Assembly (NCBI RefSeq): GCF_014610845.1
Contig: NZ_JABTCG010000005.1
Coordinates: 310,001-374,000, forward strand
Length of the DNA stretch: 64,000 bases
Reading direction: 5' to 3'
DNA from: Maribacter arenosus
GTDB lineage: Bacteria; Bacteroidota; Bacteroidia; Flavobacteriales; Flavobacteriaceae
The notes beneath the pieces were generated by a model. It searched no databases, was not told the origin of the DNA, and saw only the letters and a list, made by a program, of their open reading frames with translations. Position numbers and translations under genes: made by a program. Shown one piece after another: positions 34,669-42,443 of this stretch (position 1 is the stretch's first letter; the number at the start of each line of letters is the position of its first letter).

Positions 34669-34711
34669 TGATAATTGTCAGTTATAGTTTCTTGCCGATC
34701 TGCTACCTTTC
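34669..34711 (+). promoter_or_regulatory. FNR-type site and promoter for the FAH gene
   Basis: TGAT-AATT-GTCA at 34669-34680, then 23 nt to the -7 box TACCTTTC at 34704-34711. The FAH start is 50 bp downstream. Confidence 0.65.
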
Positions 34712-34761
34712 GGTGTGATATTCTTAGTACACATTTATAGCGTAACCTAAAAAATTATTTT

Positions 34762-35376
34762 ATGAAAATACTTGCCATTGGTAAAAACTACGTAAACAAT
34801 AAAGTAGAAAAAAGCGCGAACAAAACCGGCCAACAAATCATATTCTCGAAACCCGAATCGAGTTTGGTTACTAATAACAAGAATGTTCCTTATCCTTCGT
34901 TTACAAAAGATCTTAGATATGAGGCCGAATTGGTCCTTAAAATAGGTAAAGCGGGGAAAAATATTTCGACCCAAGACGCTATTGCCCATATCGCCGAAAT
35001 AGGGATCGGCATAGATTTTACAGCTAAGGATATTTTTGATGCCTCTAGGGAAGTTAAGGGACCTTGGGACCTTGGAAAAGGTTTTGATGGGGCCGCACCC
35101 ATATCCCCTTTCAAACCTGTTTCCGATTTTAAGGATTTGAACAACATCGATTTTGATTTAAAAATCAACGGAAAACGATTACAAGAAGGGAATACGGGCC
35201 TTATGATCTACAATTTTCAGGAAATTATCGCTTTCATCTCACAATTCATGACCTTGCAATCGGGAGACCTGATCTTTACGGGAACGCCCGCGACAGGTAC
35301 GGGACAAATATTCAAGTACGACCATATACAAGCCAGTATCGAAGGGGAATTGCTGTTGGACTTTAAAATGATCTGA
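34762..35376 (+). CDS. Fumarylacetoacetate hydrolase (FAH) family protein
   Basis: A 204-residue FAH-fold protein. The divalent metal site is seen in YEAELVLKIGK near residue 53 (E-x-E), GIGIDFTAKDIFDASREVKG (cited in part, with D) and KGFDGAAPISPF. Family reactions include acylpyruvate hydrolysis, oxaloacetate decarboxylation and ring-opening of aromatic intermediates. The exact substrate is unknown. Expression is probably controlled by the FNR-type promoter directly upstream. Confidence 0.88.
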   Translation: MKILAIGKNYVNNKVEKSANKTGQQIIFSKPESSLVTNNKNVPYPSFTKDLRYEAELVLKIGKAGKNISTQDAIAHIAEIGIGIDFTAKDIFDASREVKGPWDLGKGFDGAAPISPFKPVSDFKDLNNIDFDLKINGKRLQEGNTGLMIYNFQEIIAFISQFMTLQSGDLIFTGTPATGTGQIFKYDHIQASIEGELLLDFKMI

Positions 35377-35429
35377 TCTTGACCTTGGATTTGTGCTCTG
35401 GTAAATCGTTGGATATAAATTAAATCAGC

Positions 35430-36212
35430 ATGGATAAAAAAATCATACTATTCCTTTTCACAGTCATAATGGTGTTGGGTTCCTGTAAGAACAATAAAAA
35501 ATCCGATCATTTGGATGAACATGCAGTGCAAAAGCATTGGAGCTACCATGGGGAGACCTCCCCTGAGCATTGGATGGAAATTGAAAAAAATTCCGATTGT
35601 GGAGGTACGGCCCAATCCCCCATAAATATCATTGACAATACCACGGTTCCCATAGAGATCAAGGATAGTCTTCAACTCTATTATTCCCCAAAAACATTAT
35701 TGAGTAAAGTGGAGAACAATGGCCACTCCATTCAATTCGATTTTGAAACGGGCGATTCCATACAATTCAATAACGAAGTATACTACTTAAAACAGATTCA
35801 CTTCCATGAGCCTTCCGAGCATAAGATCAACGGTGTAACCTACCCTATTGAGGTCCACTTGGTACATATGTCCAAGAACAATGGATTAACGGTATTCAGT
35901 GTCATGGGCATTGAAGGGGAAGAAAGTCAATTATTTGAATTTTTCAAAAGTTTTCTGCCCCTTGCCAATGGGGAAACCAAAGAAATACACCAACAACTTG
36001 ATATCACGGGATTGTCCCTTGAAAATAGGGGGTATTATTTCTATTCCGGTTCCTTGACCACCCCGCCCTGTACCGAAAATGTAAATTGGATTGTATTTAA
36101 AGACCCTATTGTTATCTCTTTGGATGAAGTGCTCGCCCTACGAAAGAATATGCCGTTGAACAATTATCGCAATGAACAACCTATAAATGGCAGAACGATA
36201 TACCATAAGTAA
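35430..36212 (+). CDS. Alpha-type carbonic anhydrase, lipoprotein
   Basis: A 260-residue carbonic anhydrase interconverting CO2 and bicarbonate. The N-terminal signal ends with lipobox VLGSC. The three Zn ligands are visible in QIHFHEPSEHKI (two His) near residue 130 and EVHLVHM (third His), as in the alpha class. The C-terminal segment TTPPCTENVNW holds the Cys and Thr that support the active site. Periplasmic or surface location is expected. It may provide bicarbonate for growth or buffer the envelope. Confidence 0.95.
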   Translation: MDKKIILFLFTVIMVLGSCKNNKKSDHLDEHAVQKHWSYHGETSPEHWMEIEKNSDCGGTAQSPINIIDNTTVPIEIKDSLQLYYSPKTLLSKVENNGHSIQFDFETGDSIQFNNEVYYLKQIHFHEPSEHKINGVTYPIEVHLVHMSKNNGLTVFSVMGIEGEESQLFEFFKSFLPLANGETKEIHQQLDITGLSLENRGYYFYSGSLTTPPCTENVNWIVFKDPIVISLDEVLALRKNMPLNNYRNEQPINGRTIYHK

Positions 36213-36391
36213 GGGATAAAACATAAGGTAGTTTAAGCTTTGAATCATGTCTACGGAGTTGCTGGTTTTTCCGGTTAAATATCTTAGCTACTGTATATGA
36301 TACAATACCCTTTTCTTTCGTTGATTGCGCAAAATACAAGTATCTTTATTCCACCCTTTTTGGGCGAATATCGTATTCAAAGCATATTTGT

Positions 36392-36405
36392 TTCCAATTT
36401 TGGAA
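36392..36405. repeat. Perfect 14-bp palindrome upstream of the CBU_0592-like gene
   Basis: TTCCAATTTTGGAA lies 19 bp before the start at 36424, in a 211-bp gap that otherwise shows no gene. A possible operator; no partner protein can be named. Confidence 0.4.
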
Positions 36406-36423
36406 TCCGTTAAATAATAAAAA

Positions 36424-36684
36424 ATGAACAGGGTAGATTGGATAGGTTTTATCGGAGTTTTTTTAATTTTATTAGCCTATATCCTCAATATTTTTGGAAA
36501 ACTGGAAAGGAACGATCTGCGCTTTATTCTGTTCAATTTAATCGGAGCTGGTTTAGCGTGTTATGCATCCGTATTAATGGATTATATGCCTTTTGTGCTG
36601 TTGGAAGGGGTTTGGGTCTTGGTCTCAGTCATCGCGCTACTAAAATATATAAAACGACAGGGGAAAAATACCTCGGTAAATTGA
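36424..36684 (+). CDS. CBU_0592-family small membrane protein
   Basis: An 86-residue membrane protein with three hydrophobic helices (about residues 6-24, 33-50 and 55-75). The order DWIGFIGVFLILLAYILN, NLIGAGLACYASVLM and FVLLEGVWVLVSVIAL is that of the CBU_0592 family, found widely in bacteria as a hypothetical membrane protein. Function unknown. Confidence 0.72.
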   Translation: MNRVDWIGFIGVFLILLAYILNIFGKLERNDLRFILFNLIGAGLACYASVLMDYMPFVLLEGVWVLVSVIALLKYIKRQGKNTSVN

Positions 36685-36755
36685 TCCGTGCTATGACCCC
36701 TGAATCGAACCAAAGGAGTTGTGTAGGTAATGAACCTCGATTTTAAAAGATAGAA

Positions 36756-37097
36756 ATGGATAATTCGGAAAAGTTGTTTGCCATAAAACTGGTTCATACG
36801 TTGATTTGGTTGTTCTTCGTAAGTATCATCTTTTACATCCTATATTCAGGAATTACAGACCGCGTATCTACGTTAACATGGATTGCGATAGGTTTGGTAA
36901 TTGTAGAAGGAATCGTCTTGTTGCTTTGTAATATGTTCTGCCCTTTGACCATCGTAGCCAGAAGATACTCCAACTCCAAAAAGGACAATTTTGATATTTT
37001 TTTACCGAATTGGCTGGCCCGGCATAACAAATTAATATTCACATCGATTTATCTCATCGGTGTCCTGATTGTCTTAATTCGGGTAGGATTTGGTTAG
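36756..37097 (+). CDS. Hypothetical membrane protein
   Basis: A 113-residue protein with three hydrophobic segments (about residues 13-30, 40-60 and 92-110) and a polar loop (ARRYSNSKKDNFDIFLPNWL) near residue 70. The CNMFCPLTIVA segment carries two Cys close to the membrane. I do not recognise a named family. It follows the CBU_0592-like gene by 71 bp on the same strand. Confidence 0.55.
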   Translation: MDNSEKLFAIKLVHTLIWLFFVSIIFYILYSGITDRVSTLTWIAIGLVIVEGIVLLLCNMFCPLTIVARRYSNSKKDNFDIFLPNWLARHNKLIFTSIYLIGVLIVLIRVGFG

Positions 37098-37155
37098 GTT
37101 CGACTTTAGACTTTCCAACTTTAGACTTTAGACTTTCGTCTTTCGACCCACAAAT
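37098..37155 (+). repeat. Short modular array R3
   Basis: Repeats of CGACTTTAGACTTTCC, CTTTAGACTTTAGAC and TTTCGTCTTTCGAC between two convergent genes, with no hairpin module. Smallest member of the array family. Confidence 0.75.
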
Positions 37156-37160
37156 ATCCC

Positions 37161-37676
37161 CTAAGTGAGCACCTCACTTAATTGGAATTTCCATACCAAT
37201 TCTACGATAGGTTCAATACCAGATCTGTCCATATAGTCAAATCCTTCAAGTTCCTCTTTTCTAGCCTGGGGATCCTTGTTTGCCATGGCACCTATTTTCA
37301 ACAATATGCGGTCATACCAGCTAAGTTCAGCCGGAATCTGCCTTCCACGCAGCACCACGTGATACATTCTTGAAATGAATTCTTTAGGGAGGCTGTCGGC
37401 AATCCACCCGTTAAGTTTCTCCCCGGCCGGGGCACCGGAAACCGAATAAAAGATGATCGGTTTATTCCCAAGCTTATTCAAATTCTTTTTCACCCACTTA
37501 TGGATTGTAAGCTTATAATAGATTATTGGGCTACCTAAGATCAAAAAATCGTATTTCGTTGGATCGGCATTACCCTTTTTTATATCATATACGGGCAATC
37601 CGGTCGCTTCAGCGATCCAGTCGGCATATTGGGCCGTACTGCCATACTTGGATGAGAAAAAAATTGCACCTTTCAT
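37161..37676 (-). CDS. Flavodoxin-domain protein (HemG-like)
   Basis: A 171-residue flavodoxin-fold protein. The FMN phosphate loop is SSKYGSTAQYAD near residue 8, followed by the glycine/serine strand LILGSPIIYYK and IIFYSVSGAPAG near residue 75 for isoalloxazine binding. The HemG protoporphyrinogen oxidase subgroup has this length and order. Whether it acts in haem synthesis or as a general flavodoxin cannot be decided. It sits behind an FNR-type promoter on the minus strand, consistent with low-oxygen or redox control. Confidence 0.82.
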   Translation of the reverse strand: MKGAIFFSSKYGSTAQYADWIAEATGLPVYDIKKGNADPTKYDFLILGSPIIYYKLTIHKWVKKNLNKLGNKPIIFYSVSGAPAGEKLNGWIADSLPKEFISRMYHVVLRGRQIPAELSWYDRILLKIGAMANKDPQARKEELEGFDYMDRSGIEPIVELVWKFQLSEVLT

Positions 37677-37716
37677 AATCGATCCCTTTTAAATTAACTG
37701 GTATAACATCCAACGT

Positions 37717-37759
37717 TAAAAGTAAGGTTGATTTTAATTAGCACAAATGACATTGGTCA
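37717..37759 (-). promoter_or_regulatory. FNR-type site and promoter for the flavodoxin gene
   Basis: On the plus strand TGAC-ATTG-GTCA at 37748-37759. Reading the minus strand, the site is followed by TTTG, then 19 nt, then the -7 box TACTTTTA (37717-37724 on the plus strand as its complement). The coding start at 37676 is 40 nt further on. Confidence 0.65.
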
Positions 37760-37779
37760 TATTCTGCTGGCTTTCTACA

Positions 37780-38590
37780 ATCGATTTTAGAATTTTCACC
37801 TTACATCTCAATTCTCACTACTGACCACCGATCACTGCCCACTATCTTCCGGTTCTCGATACGATTTTCCATGAAAATCACTCGAACTGACCCTTTGGAA
37901 TGTGGATACTGCCAAGCTTCAATTTCCCACTTTCCAACTTTTGACTTTCGACCCAAACCAACCTGAAACCTGAAACTTGAAACCTCAAACCAACAACCAA
38001 CAACCAACTTACGATTTTAGATTGTAGATTTTTGATTTTTGATTTTTGATTTTATACTATCATCTCAATTCCCACTACTGACTACTGACCTCTGACCACT
38101 ACTTCCAGTTCTCGATACGATTTTCCTTGAAAATCACTCGAACTGACCTTTTTAAATGTGGATACTACTAAACTTCGATTTTCCAACTTTTGACTTTCGA
38201 CCCATACCAACCTGAAACCTGAAACTTGAAACCTCAAACCAACAACCAACTTACGATTTTAGATTGTAGATTTTTGATTTTTGATTTTTGATTTTTGATT
38301 TTATACTATCATCTCAATTCTCACTACTGACTACTGACCTCTGATCACTAACTTCTGGTTCTCGATACGATTTTCCTTGAAAATCACTCGAACTGACCCT
38401 TTGGAATGTGGATACTGCCAAGCATCAATTTCCCACCTTCCAACTTTCCAACTTTTTACTTTCGACCCAAACCAACTTGAAACCTGAAACTTGAAACCTC
38501 AAACCAAACCTTCAACTATCAACCATAAACCCTCAACCAATAACCAACCTTCGACTTTCCAACTTTCGACTTTCGACTTTCGACTTTCAA
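37780..38590 (+). repeat. Modular low-complexity array R4 with three hairpin modules
   Basis: About 810 bp of words such as CTACTGACCACCGATC, GAAACCTGAAACTTGAAACC, CAACAACCAAC, TAGATTGTAGATTTTTGATT and CTTTCGACTTTCGAC. Three near-identical 38-bp modules lie at 37853-37890, 38109-38146 and 38359-38396, each containing the hairpin GATTTTC-cwt-GAAAATC. The block around module 1 (CTGACCACCGATCACTGCCC, ACTATCTTCCGG) recurs almost exactly in R5. No gene is present in this 1.0-kb gap. Confidence 0.88.
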
Positions 38591-38604
38591 CTAAAACCAT
38601 TCTA

Positions 38605-38647
38605 TGACAATCATCAGTTGATATCACTATTTTTACTTTTACCTTGC
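38605..38647 (+). promoter_or_regulatory. FNR-type site and promoter for the aldo/keto reductase gene
   Basis: TGAC-AATC-ATCA at 38605-38616, then GTTG and 19 nt to the -7 box TACCTTGC at 38640-38647. The start codon follows at 38723. Confidence 0.65.
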
Positions 38648-38722
38648 TGGTTCGTATAGAAAAAAAGGCATGCTTTTGCCGTATACAATTTACTTTATTC
38701 ATGAATTTAAACCCCTTGTAAA

Positions 38723-39712
38723 ATGAAAAAACGCACCCTCGGAAAAACCGGATTTAAGATTGCCGAAATCGGCGCAGGAACATGGCAAGTAGGCGGTAAA
38801 TGGGGCAGTCCATTCAGTCATGCCAATGCCGATGCCATTTTGAATACGGCCGTGGATCATGGGGTGAATTTTATCGATACGGCCGATGTGTATAGCGATG
38901 GGGAAAGTGAAAAAGCCGTGGGGCGCTTCGTACGGTCCCGTAGCGAACGTATTTATGTGGCCACAAAATGCGGCCGACGTATTTCCCCCCATACCGACAA
39001 AGGCTATACCCCCAAGGTATTACGAAAGTTTGTGGAGGACAGCCTAAAGAATATGGGCTTGGAGACCCTGGACCTCATCCAATTGCATTGCCCACCTACC
39101 GAAACCTATGAACGCCCAGAGATCTTTGGCCTCTTTGATGATCTGAAGAAAGAAGGCAAGATCTTGAACCTTGGGGTAAGCGTCAAAACCGTGGACCAGG
39201 CCTTGCGGGCGATGGAATACGATAATGTGACAACAGTACAAATCATATTCAATATGCTACGACAGTTGCCCTCGGAACGTTTTTTTGGGGAAGCCCAAAA
39301 AAAGAATGTCGGCATTTTGGCACGGGTGCCCTTGGCAAGTGGACTCCTCACAGGCAAGTTCACGGCAGCGACCGCCTTTGGTAAGGACGACCACCGTGCG
39401 CCCATTAAGGAAAATAAGGCATTTAGCAATAACGAAGCCTTCGGAGGAATAGATTATCGGATAGGTTTGGAGGCCGTTGAAGAATTGAAATCGCTTTTTC
39501 ATGTACAGGCGAACCTCTCTACCTTGGCCTTGAAATGGATTTTAATGTTCCCCCAAGTGAGTTGTGTCATACCCGGGGCCTCCCGACCCGATCAGATGTT
39601 GGCGAATATACATGGCTCCGATGTGCCTGAATTTGCACCGGAGATCATGGAGAAGATCAAACGAATCTATGAGAAGCATATCGTACCGAATTTAGCCAAT
39701 ACACATTGGTAA
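38723..39712 (+). CDS. Aldo/keto reductase
   Basis: A 329-residue TIM-barrel NADPH-dependent oxidoreductase. The catalytic tetrad is seen as FIDTADVYSDGESEKAVG near residue 52 (Asp and Tyr), VATKCGR near residue 85 (Lys) and LIQLHCPP near residue 117 (His). NADPH phosphate binding is suggested by CVIPGASRPDQM near residue 292. Substrates of the family range from sugars to aldehydes from lipid damage. The FNR-type promoter upstream suggests redox control. Confidence 0.92.
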   Translation: MKKRTLGKTGFKIAEIGAGTWQVGGKWGSPFSHANADAILNTAVDHGVNFIDTADVYSDGESEKAVGRFVRSRSERIYVATKCGRRISPHTDKGYTPKVLRKFVEDSLKNMGLETLDLIQLHCPPTETYERPEIFGLFDDLKKEGKILNLGVSVKTVDQALRAMEYDNVTTVQIIFNMLRQLPSERFFGEAQKKNVGILARVPLASGLLTGKFTAATAFGKDDHRAPIKENKAFSNNEAFGGIDYRIGLEAVEELKSLFHVQANLSTLALKWILMFPQVSCVIPGASRPDQMLANIHGSDVPEFAPEIMEKIKRIYEKHIVPNLANTHW

Positions 39713-39770
39713 CCCTATTGAAAATAATTATTGACCGAATTGGACCTAACGTCCCAATAAGAAAAAACAA

Positions 39771-40316
39771 ATGAAGAAAACGAACATACTCCTGGTTTTA
39801 GCCAGTTTGGGGCTTATGGCCTTTATCGCGGACAAGGCAACCACCCCTACTCCGGATATTTTACCGAATACCAAAATGGCACATATTGGCATCGTAGTGC
39901 CCGATATTGAACATGCCTTGGATGCATGGATCAACGTACTCGGACTCGAAAACAGGCCTAAAATCAGCGATGCTGTGGGCCATGCGGACAATCCCACCCA
40001 TTTTAGGGGCGAACTTTCCGATGCCAAGGCCAAATTGGCGTTTATCACCTTGGAAAATATACAGGTGGAACTTATAGAACCCTATGGCGATGCCCTTAGC
40101 CATTGGAAGGAAATACTCGCGAAAAACGGGCCAGTGGTACACCATGCCGCCTTTCATGTACAGGGATTGGGGGAAACCTATGTAGACCTTTTTAAGGAAA
40201 AAGGATACGAAGAAGCCCAGAAAGGAGGCTGGGACGGGGGCGAATATAGTTATATGGATACCCAAAACGACCTAGGCCTGTTTATTGAACTCCTGGAACA
40301 ATATCCCAAGGAATAA
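39771..40316 (+). CDS. Exported VOC-family protein
   Basis: A 181-residue protein. The first 22 residues form a signal-like hydrophobic stretch (ILLVLASLGLMAFIA). The rest is a VOC fold with MAHIGIVVPDIEHALDAWIN at about residue 38 and later HHAAFHVQGLGETYVDLFKE, plus a terminal FIELLEQY, giving candidate His and Glu metal ligands. Exported glyoxalase-fold proteins are unusual but do occur in this group. It follows the aldo/keto reductase gene by 58 bp and could share its promoter. Confidence 0.78.
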   Translation: MKKTNILLVLASLGLMAFIADKATTPTPDILPNTKMAHIGIVVPDIEHALDAWINVLGLENRPKISDAVGHADNPTHFRGELSDAKAKLAFITLENIQVELIEPYGDALSHWKEILAKNGPVVHHAAFHVQGLGETYVDLFKEKGYEEAQKGGWDGGEYSYMDTQNDLGLFIELLEQYPKE

Positions 40317-40346
40317 GAGGGTAACTAGATGTGACGCTTTAAGCGT

Positions 40347-40377
40347 TTTGAAATTATACCAATTTTTGGTATATTTG
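40347..40377 (+). promoter_or_regulatory. Toxin-antitoxin promoter with overlapping palindromic operator
   Basis: TTTG at 40347-40350, 19 nt, TATATTTG at 40370-40377: a perfect match to the Bacteroidota consensus. Between them ATACCAA (40356-40362) and TTGGTAT (40366-40372) form a 17-bp palindrome overlapping the -7 box. The antitoxin start is at 40395, so this is the likely autoregulation site. Confidence 0.75.
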
Positions 40378-40394
40378 AGTCAAATAGCATCAAA

Positions 40395-40646
40395 ATGAAC
40401 AAAAACACCTCAATATCATTAGGAAATTATTTTGACCAATTTGTTCAAAGTAGAATAAAAGAAGGTCGATTTAAAAATGTTAGTGAAGTTATACGCGCAG
40501 GATTAAGGCTTTTAGAAGAAGAGGAAAGCAAAGTAACTGCATTAAAAAACGCAATTCAGGACGGAATTGATAGCGGAATTGCGCAAGATTTTGACCCTAA
40601 AAAACATCTTGAATCCCTAAAAGCTAAAAAACGCCCAAATGGCTGA
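40395..40646 (+). CDS. ParD-like antitoxin (type II, ribbon-helix-helix)
   Basis: An 83-residue antitoxin. The N-terminal ribbon-helix-helix is visible as NTSISLGNYFDQFVQSRIKE, then GRFKNVSEVIRAGLRLLEEE, the DNA-binding part of ParD/CC2985-type proteins. The C-terminal tail binds the toxin. It should neutralise the ParE-like toxin encoded next and repress the operon by binding the palindrome in its promoter. Start codon and spacing to the promoter are normal. Confidence 0.9.
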   Translation: MNKNTSISLGNYFDQFVQSRIKEGRFKNVSEVIRAGLRLLEEEESKVTALKNAIQDGIDSGIAQDFDPKKHLESLKAKKRPNG

Positions 40647-40938
40647 ATTTAGATTGACGAATAAAGCTGTTGAGGATTTATCGAAAATTTGGGATTATAC
40701 TTTCGAGGTTTGGTCTGAAAATCAAGCCGACAAATACTATGAGATGCTGATTTCAAGCTGTCAAGAAATTGCTGACAATCCACTTTTAGGTAAAAACTAT
40801 GACGGAATTACTCCCGGTCTTTTCGGAATGAAAATGAATCGACACATCATTTTCTATCGAACTTTAGATGAAAACTATGTTGAAATCACTAGATTTTTAC
40901 ACGAGAGAATGGATTTAAAAAAAAGAATAACCGAATAA
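40639..40938 (+). CDS. ParE/RelE-family toxin
   Basis: A 99-residue toxin with the RelE/ParE fold: AEFRLTNKAVEDLSKIWDYT at the N-terminus, a helix-strand core and MKMNRHIIFYRTLDENYVEI before the C-terminal RFLHERMDLKKRI. ParE members poison gyrase, RelE members cut mRNA on the ribosome; the ParD-like partner favours the ParE group. The start overlaps the antitoxin by 8 bp, which couples translation. Confidence 0.88.
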   Translation: MAEFRLTNKAVEDLSKIWDYTFEVWSENQADKYYEMLISSCQEIADNPLLGKNYDGITPGLFGMKMNRHIIFYRTLDENYVEITRFLHERMDLKKRITE

Positions 40939-40954
40939 CAAATCGACACGTAAC

Positions 40955-41570
40955 AAATTACTGACCATCCGTCGCCTGTCTTCCGTCAACTTTCGACTTT
41001 CGACTTTCGACTTACAATTTACGATTTACGATTTTCTACCCACATCCGCCAACTGCCTTCTGACCACCGATCACTGCCCACTATCTTCCGGTTCTCGATA
41101 CGATTTTCCTTGAAAATCACTCGAACTGACCCTTTGGGAATTGGATAAAATCATCCGTCTTCCGTCAACTTACCAACTTTTGACATACGATTTACTTTTT
41201 ACCTTTTTAACTCATTCCCTATTTAACTCCCAACTTTTAACTCTGAACTATCACCCGTCTTCATTCTCGCGTCTCCCCTCACCTATCAACCATCAACCCT
41301 CAACCAACAACCAACAACCAACAACCAACAACCAACCATCAACCCTCAACCAACAACCAACAACCAACTTTCGCCTTTCGACTTTCGACTCAAACTAACC
41401 TGAAACCAGAAACCAGAAACCAACTACCGTCCCCCGTCTCCCCTCACCCATCAACCATCAACCCTCAACCATCAACCCTCAACCATCAACCATCAACCCT
41501 CAACCCTCAACCAACAACCAACCTTCGACTTTCCAACTTTCGACCTTCGACTTGCGACTCAAATCCCTCA
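40955..41570 (+). repeat. Modular low-complexity array R5
   Basis: About 615 bp of CTTTCGACTTTCGAC, CAACAACCAACAACC, CATCAACCCTCAACC and GAAACCAGAAACC words. A 38-bp hairpin module lies at 41092-41129, preceded by the same CTGACCACCGATCACTGCCC block as in R4. A spurious reading frame of 85 codons runs through it (41141-41398) and is not a gene. Confidence 0.88.
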
Positions 41571-41591
41571 ACAATAAAAAAAAAGCAACTA

Positions 41592-41640
41592 TGATAAAAA
41601 TCACATTTTATTCTAAATACCCATCGTAGATTTGCGATAA
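41592..41640 (+). promoter_or_regulatory. FNR-type site, promoter and ArsR operator for the arsenic operon
   Basis: TGAT-AAAA-ATCA (41592-41603) is a perfect FNR core, 23 nt upstream of the -7 box TAGATTTG (41627-41634). Overlapping the -7 box is the probable ArsR operator ATCGTAGATTTGCGATAA at 41623-41640, repeated at 42060. Dual control by oxygen/redox and arsenic is suggested. Confidence 0.7.
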
Positions 41641-41645
41641 GCAAT

Positions 41646-42041
41646 ATGAACGGAGCTGTTAGTAGTTCGTTGATGTCAACTAAAATAAACGATAGCGAAT
41701 ACCATCCGACCTATGGAAACAGTAGTCAAAAGCAGATGAAAAGAAGTTTGGAGCAAATAGAATACAAAGAGAATACCGAAGCTTTGGCAAGATTCGCAAA
41801 AGCCTTAGGACACCCTACCCGTATCGCTATTTTAAAACACCTTGATAATCAATCTTGCTGTTTTACTGGGGATTTGGTTGAAGTTTTTCCTTTGGCACAA
41901 TCTACCATTTCCCAACATTTGAAAGAATTGAAAAACGCGGGCCTTATTCAAGGAGAACTAAAACCCCCAAAAATAAAGTACTGTATCAATCAAGATAACT
42001 GGAAGATAGCAAAGGCATTATTCCAGCAATTTTTTGATTGA
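41646..42041 (+). CDS. arsR: ArsR-family metalloregulator
   Basis: A winged-helix repressor of up to 131 residues. The domain starts near residue 45: FAKALGHPTRIAILKHLDN, then SCCFTGDL with adjacent Cys residues able to bind As(III), the recognition helix AQSTISQHLKELKNAGLI and the wing. The first ATG (41646) is only about 12 nt after the -7 box, so ATG 41673 or ATG 41736 (MKRSLEQ) are likely alternatives. It should repress its own operon through the operators at 41623 and 42060. Confidence 0.9.
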   Translation: MNGAVSSSLMSTKINDSEYHPTYGNSSQKQMKRSLEQIEYKENTEALARFAKALGHPTRIAILKHLDNQSCCFTGDLVEVFPLAQSTISQHLKELKNAGLIQGELKPPKIKYCINQDNWKIAKALFQQFFD

Positions 42042-42059
42042 TATTTTTTTAATAAACTA

Positions 42060-42077
42060 ATCGTCTATTGGCGATAA
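42060..42077 (+). promoter_or_regulatory. Second ArsR operator
   Basis: ATCGTCTATTGGCGATAA differs from the upstream operator ATCGTAGATTTGCGATAA at three positions and keeps the inverted ATCG/CGAT halves. It lies between arsR and the thioredoxin-like gene, so ArsR may also control this internal point. Confidence 0.65.
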
Positions 42078-42092
42078 ACAAATAATAGTAGT

Positions 42093-42329
42093 ATGTCTAA
42101 AGTAATTAAAATATTAGGGACAGGATGTCCAAAATGTCAATCGATGACCGGGGTTGTTAAAGATGTGGTTTCAGAAAACAACATTGAGGCAACAATCGAA
42201 AAAGTTGAGGATATCATGGAAATTATGAAATACAACGTCATGACAACACCAGCCTTGGTGATAGATGATGTTATTACCATAAAAGGTAGAATCCCCTCAA
42301 AAGATGAAGTATTGGCTCTTTTGAACTAA
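42093..42329 (+). CDS. Small thioredoxin-like redox protein of the arsenic operon
   Basis: A 78-residue thioredoxin-fold protein (Thioredoxin_3 type). The active site is GTGCPKCQS near residue 11, and MTTPALVIDD near residue 50 gives the cis-Pro. In ArsEFG-type operons such a small thioredoxin-like protein precedes ArsF and is thought to support reduction of nitroaromatic arsenicals; whether this one is ArsE is an inference from position and size. Confidence 0.78.
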   Translation: MSKVIKILGTGCPKCQSMTGVVKDVVSENNIEATIEKVEDIMEIMKYNVMTTPALVIDDVITIKGRIPSKDEVLALLN

Positions 42330-42443
42330 AAGCATTGTATTGAATGACATATCGTATAAAAGGATCCTCCTTCCCAAATCGGGAGGTAGTTTCCCTTATA
42401 AAGCAATCAAATCTAAATGTTGATCGTATCATAGCCATAAAAA

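Noticed and set aside
41141-41398. An 85-codon frame rich in Gln, Asn, Pro and Thr
   Set aside because: It lies wholly inside array R5; its amino-acid pattern (NQQPTTN and similar) is only the translation of CAACAACCAAC words.
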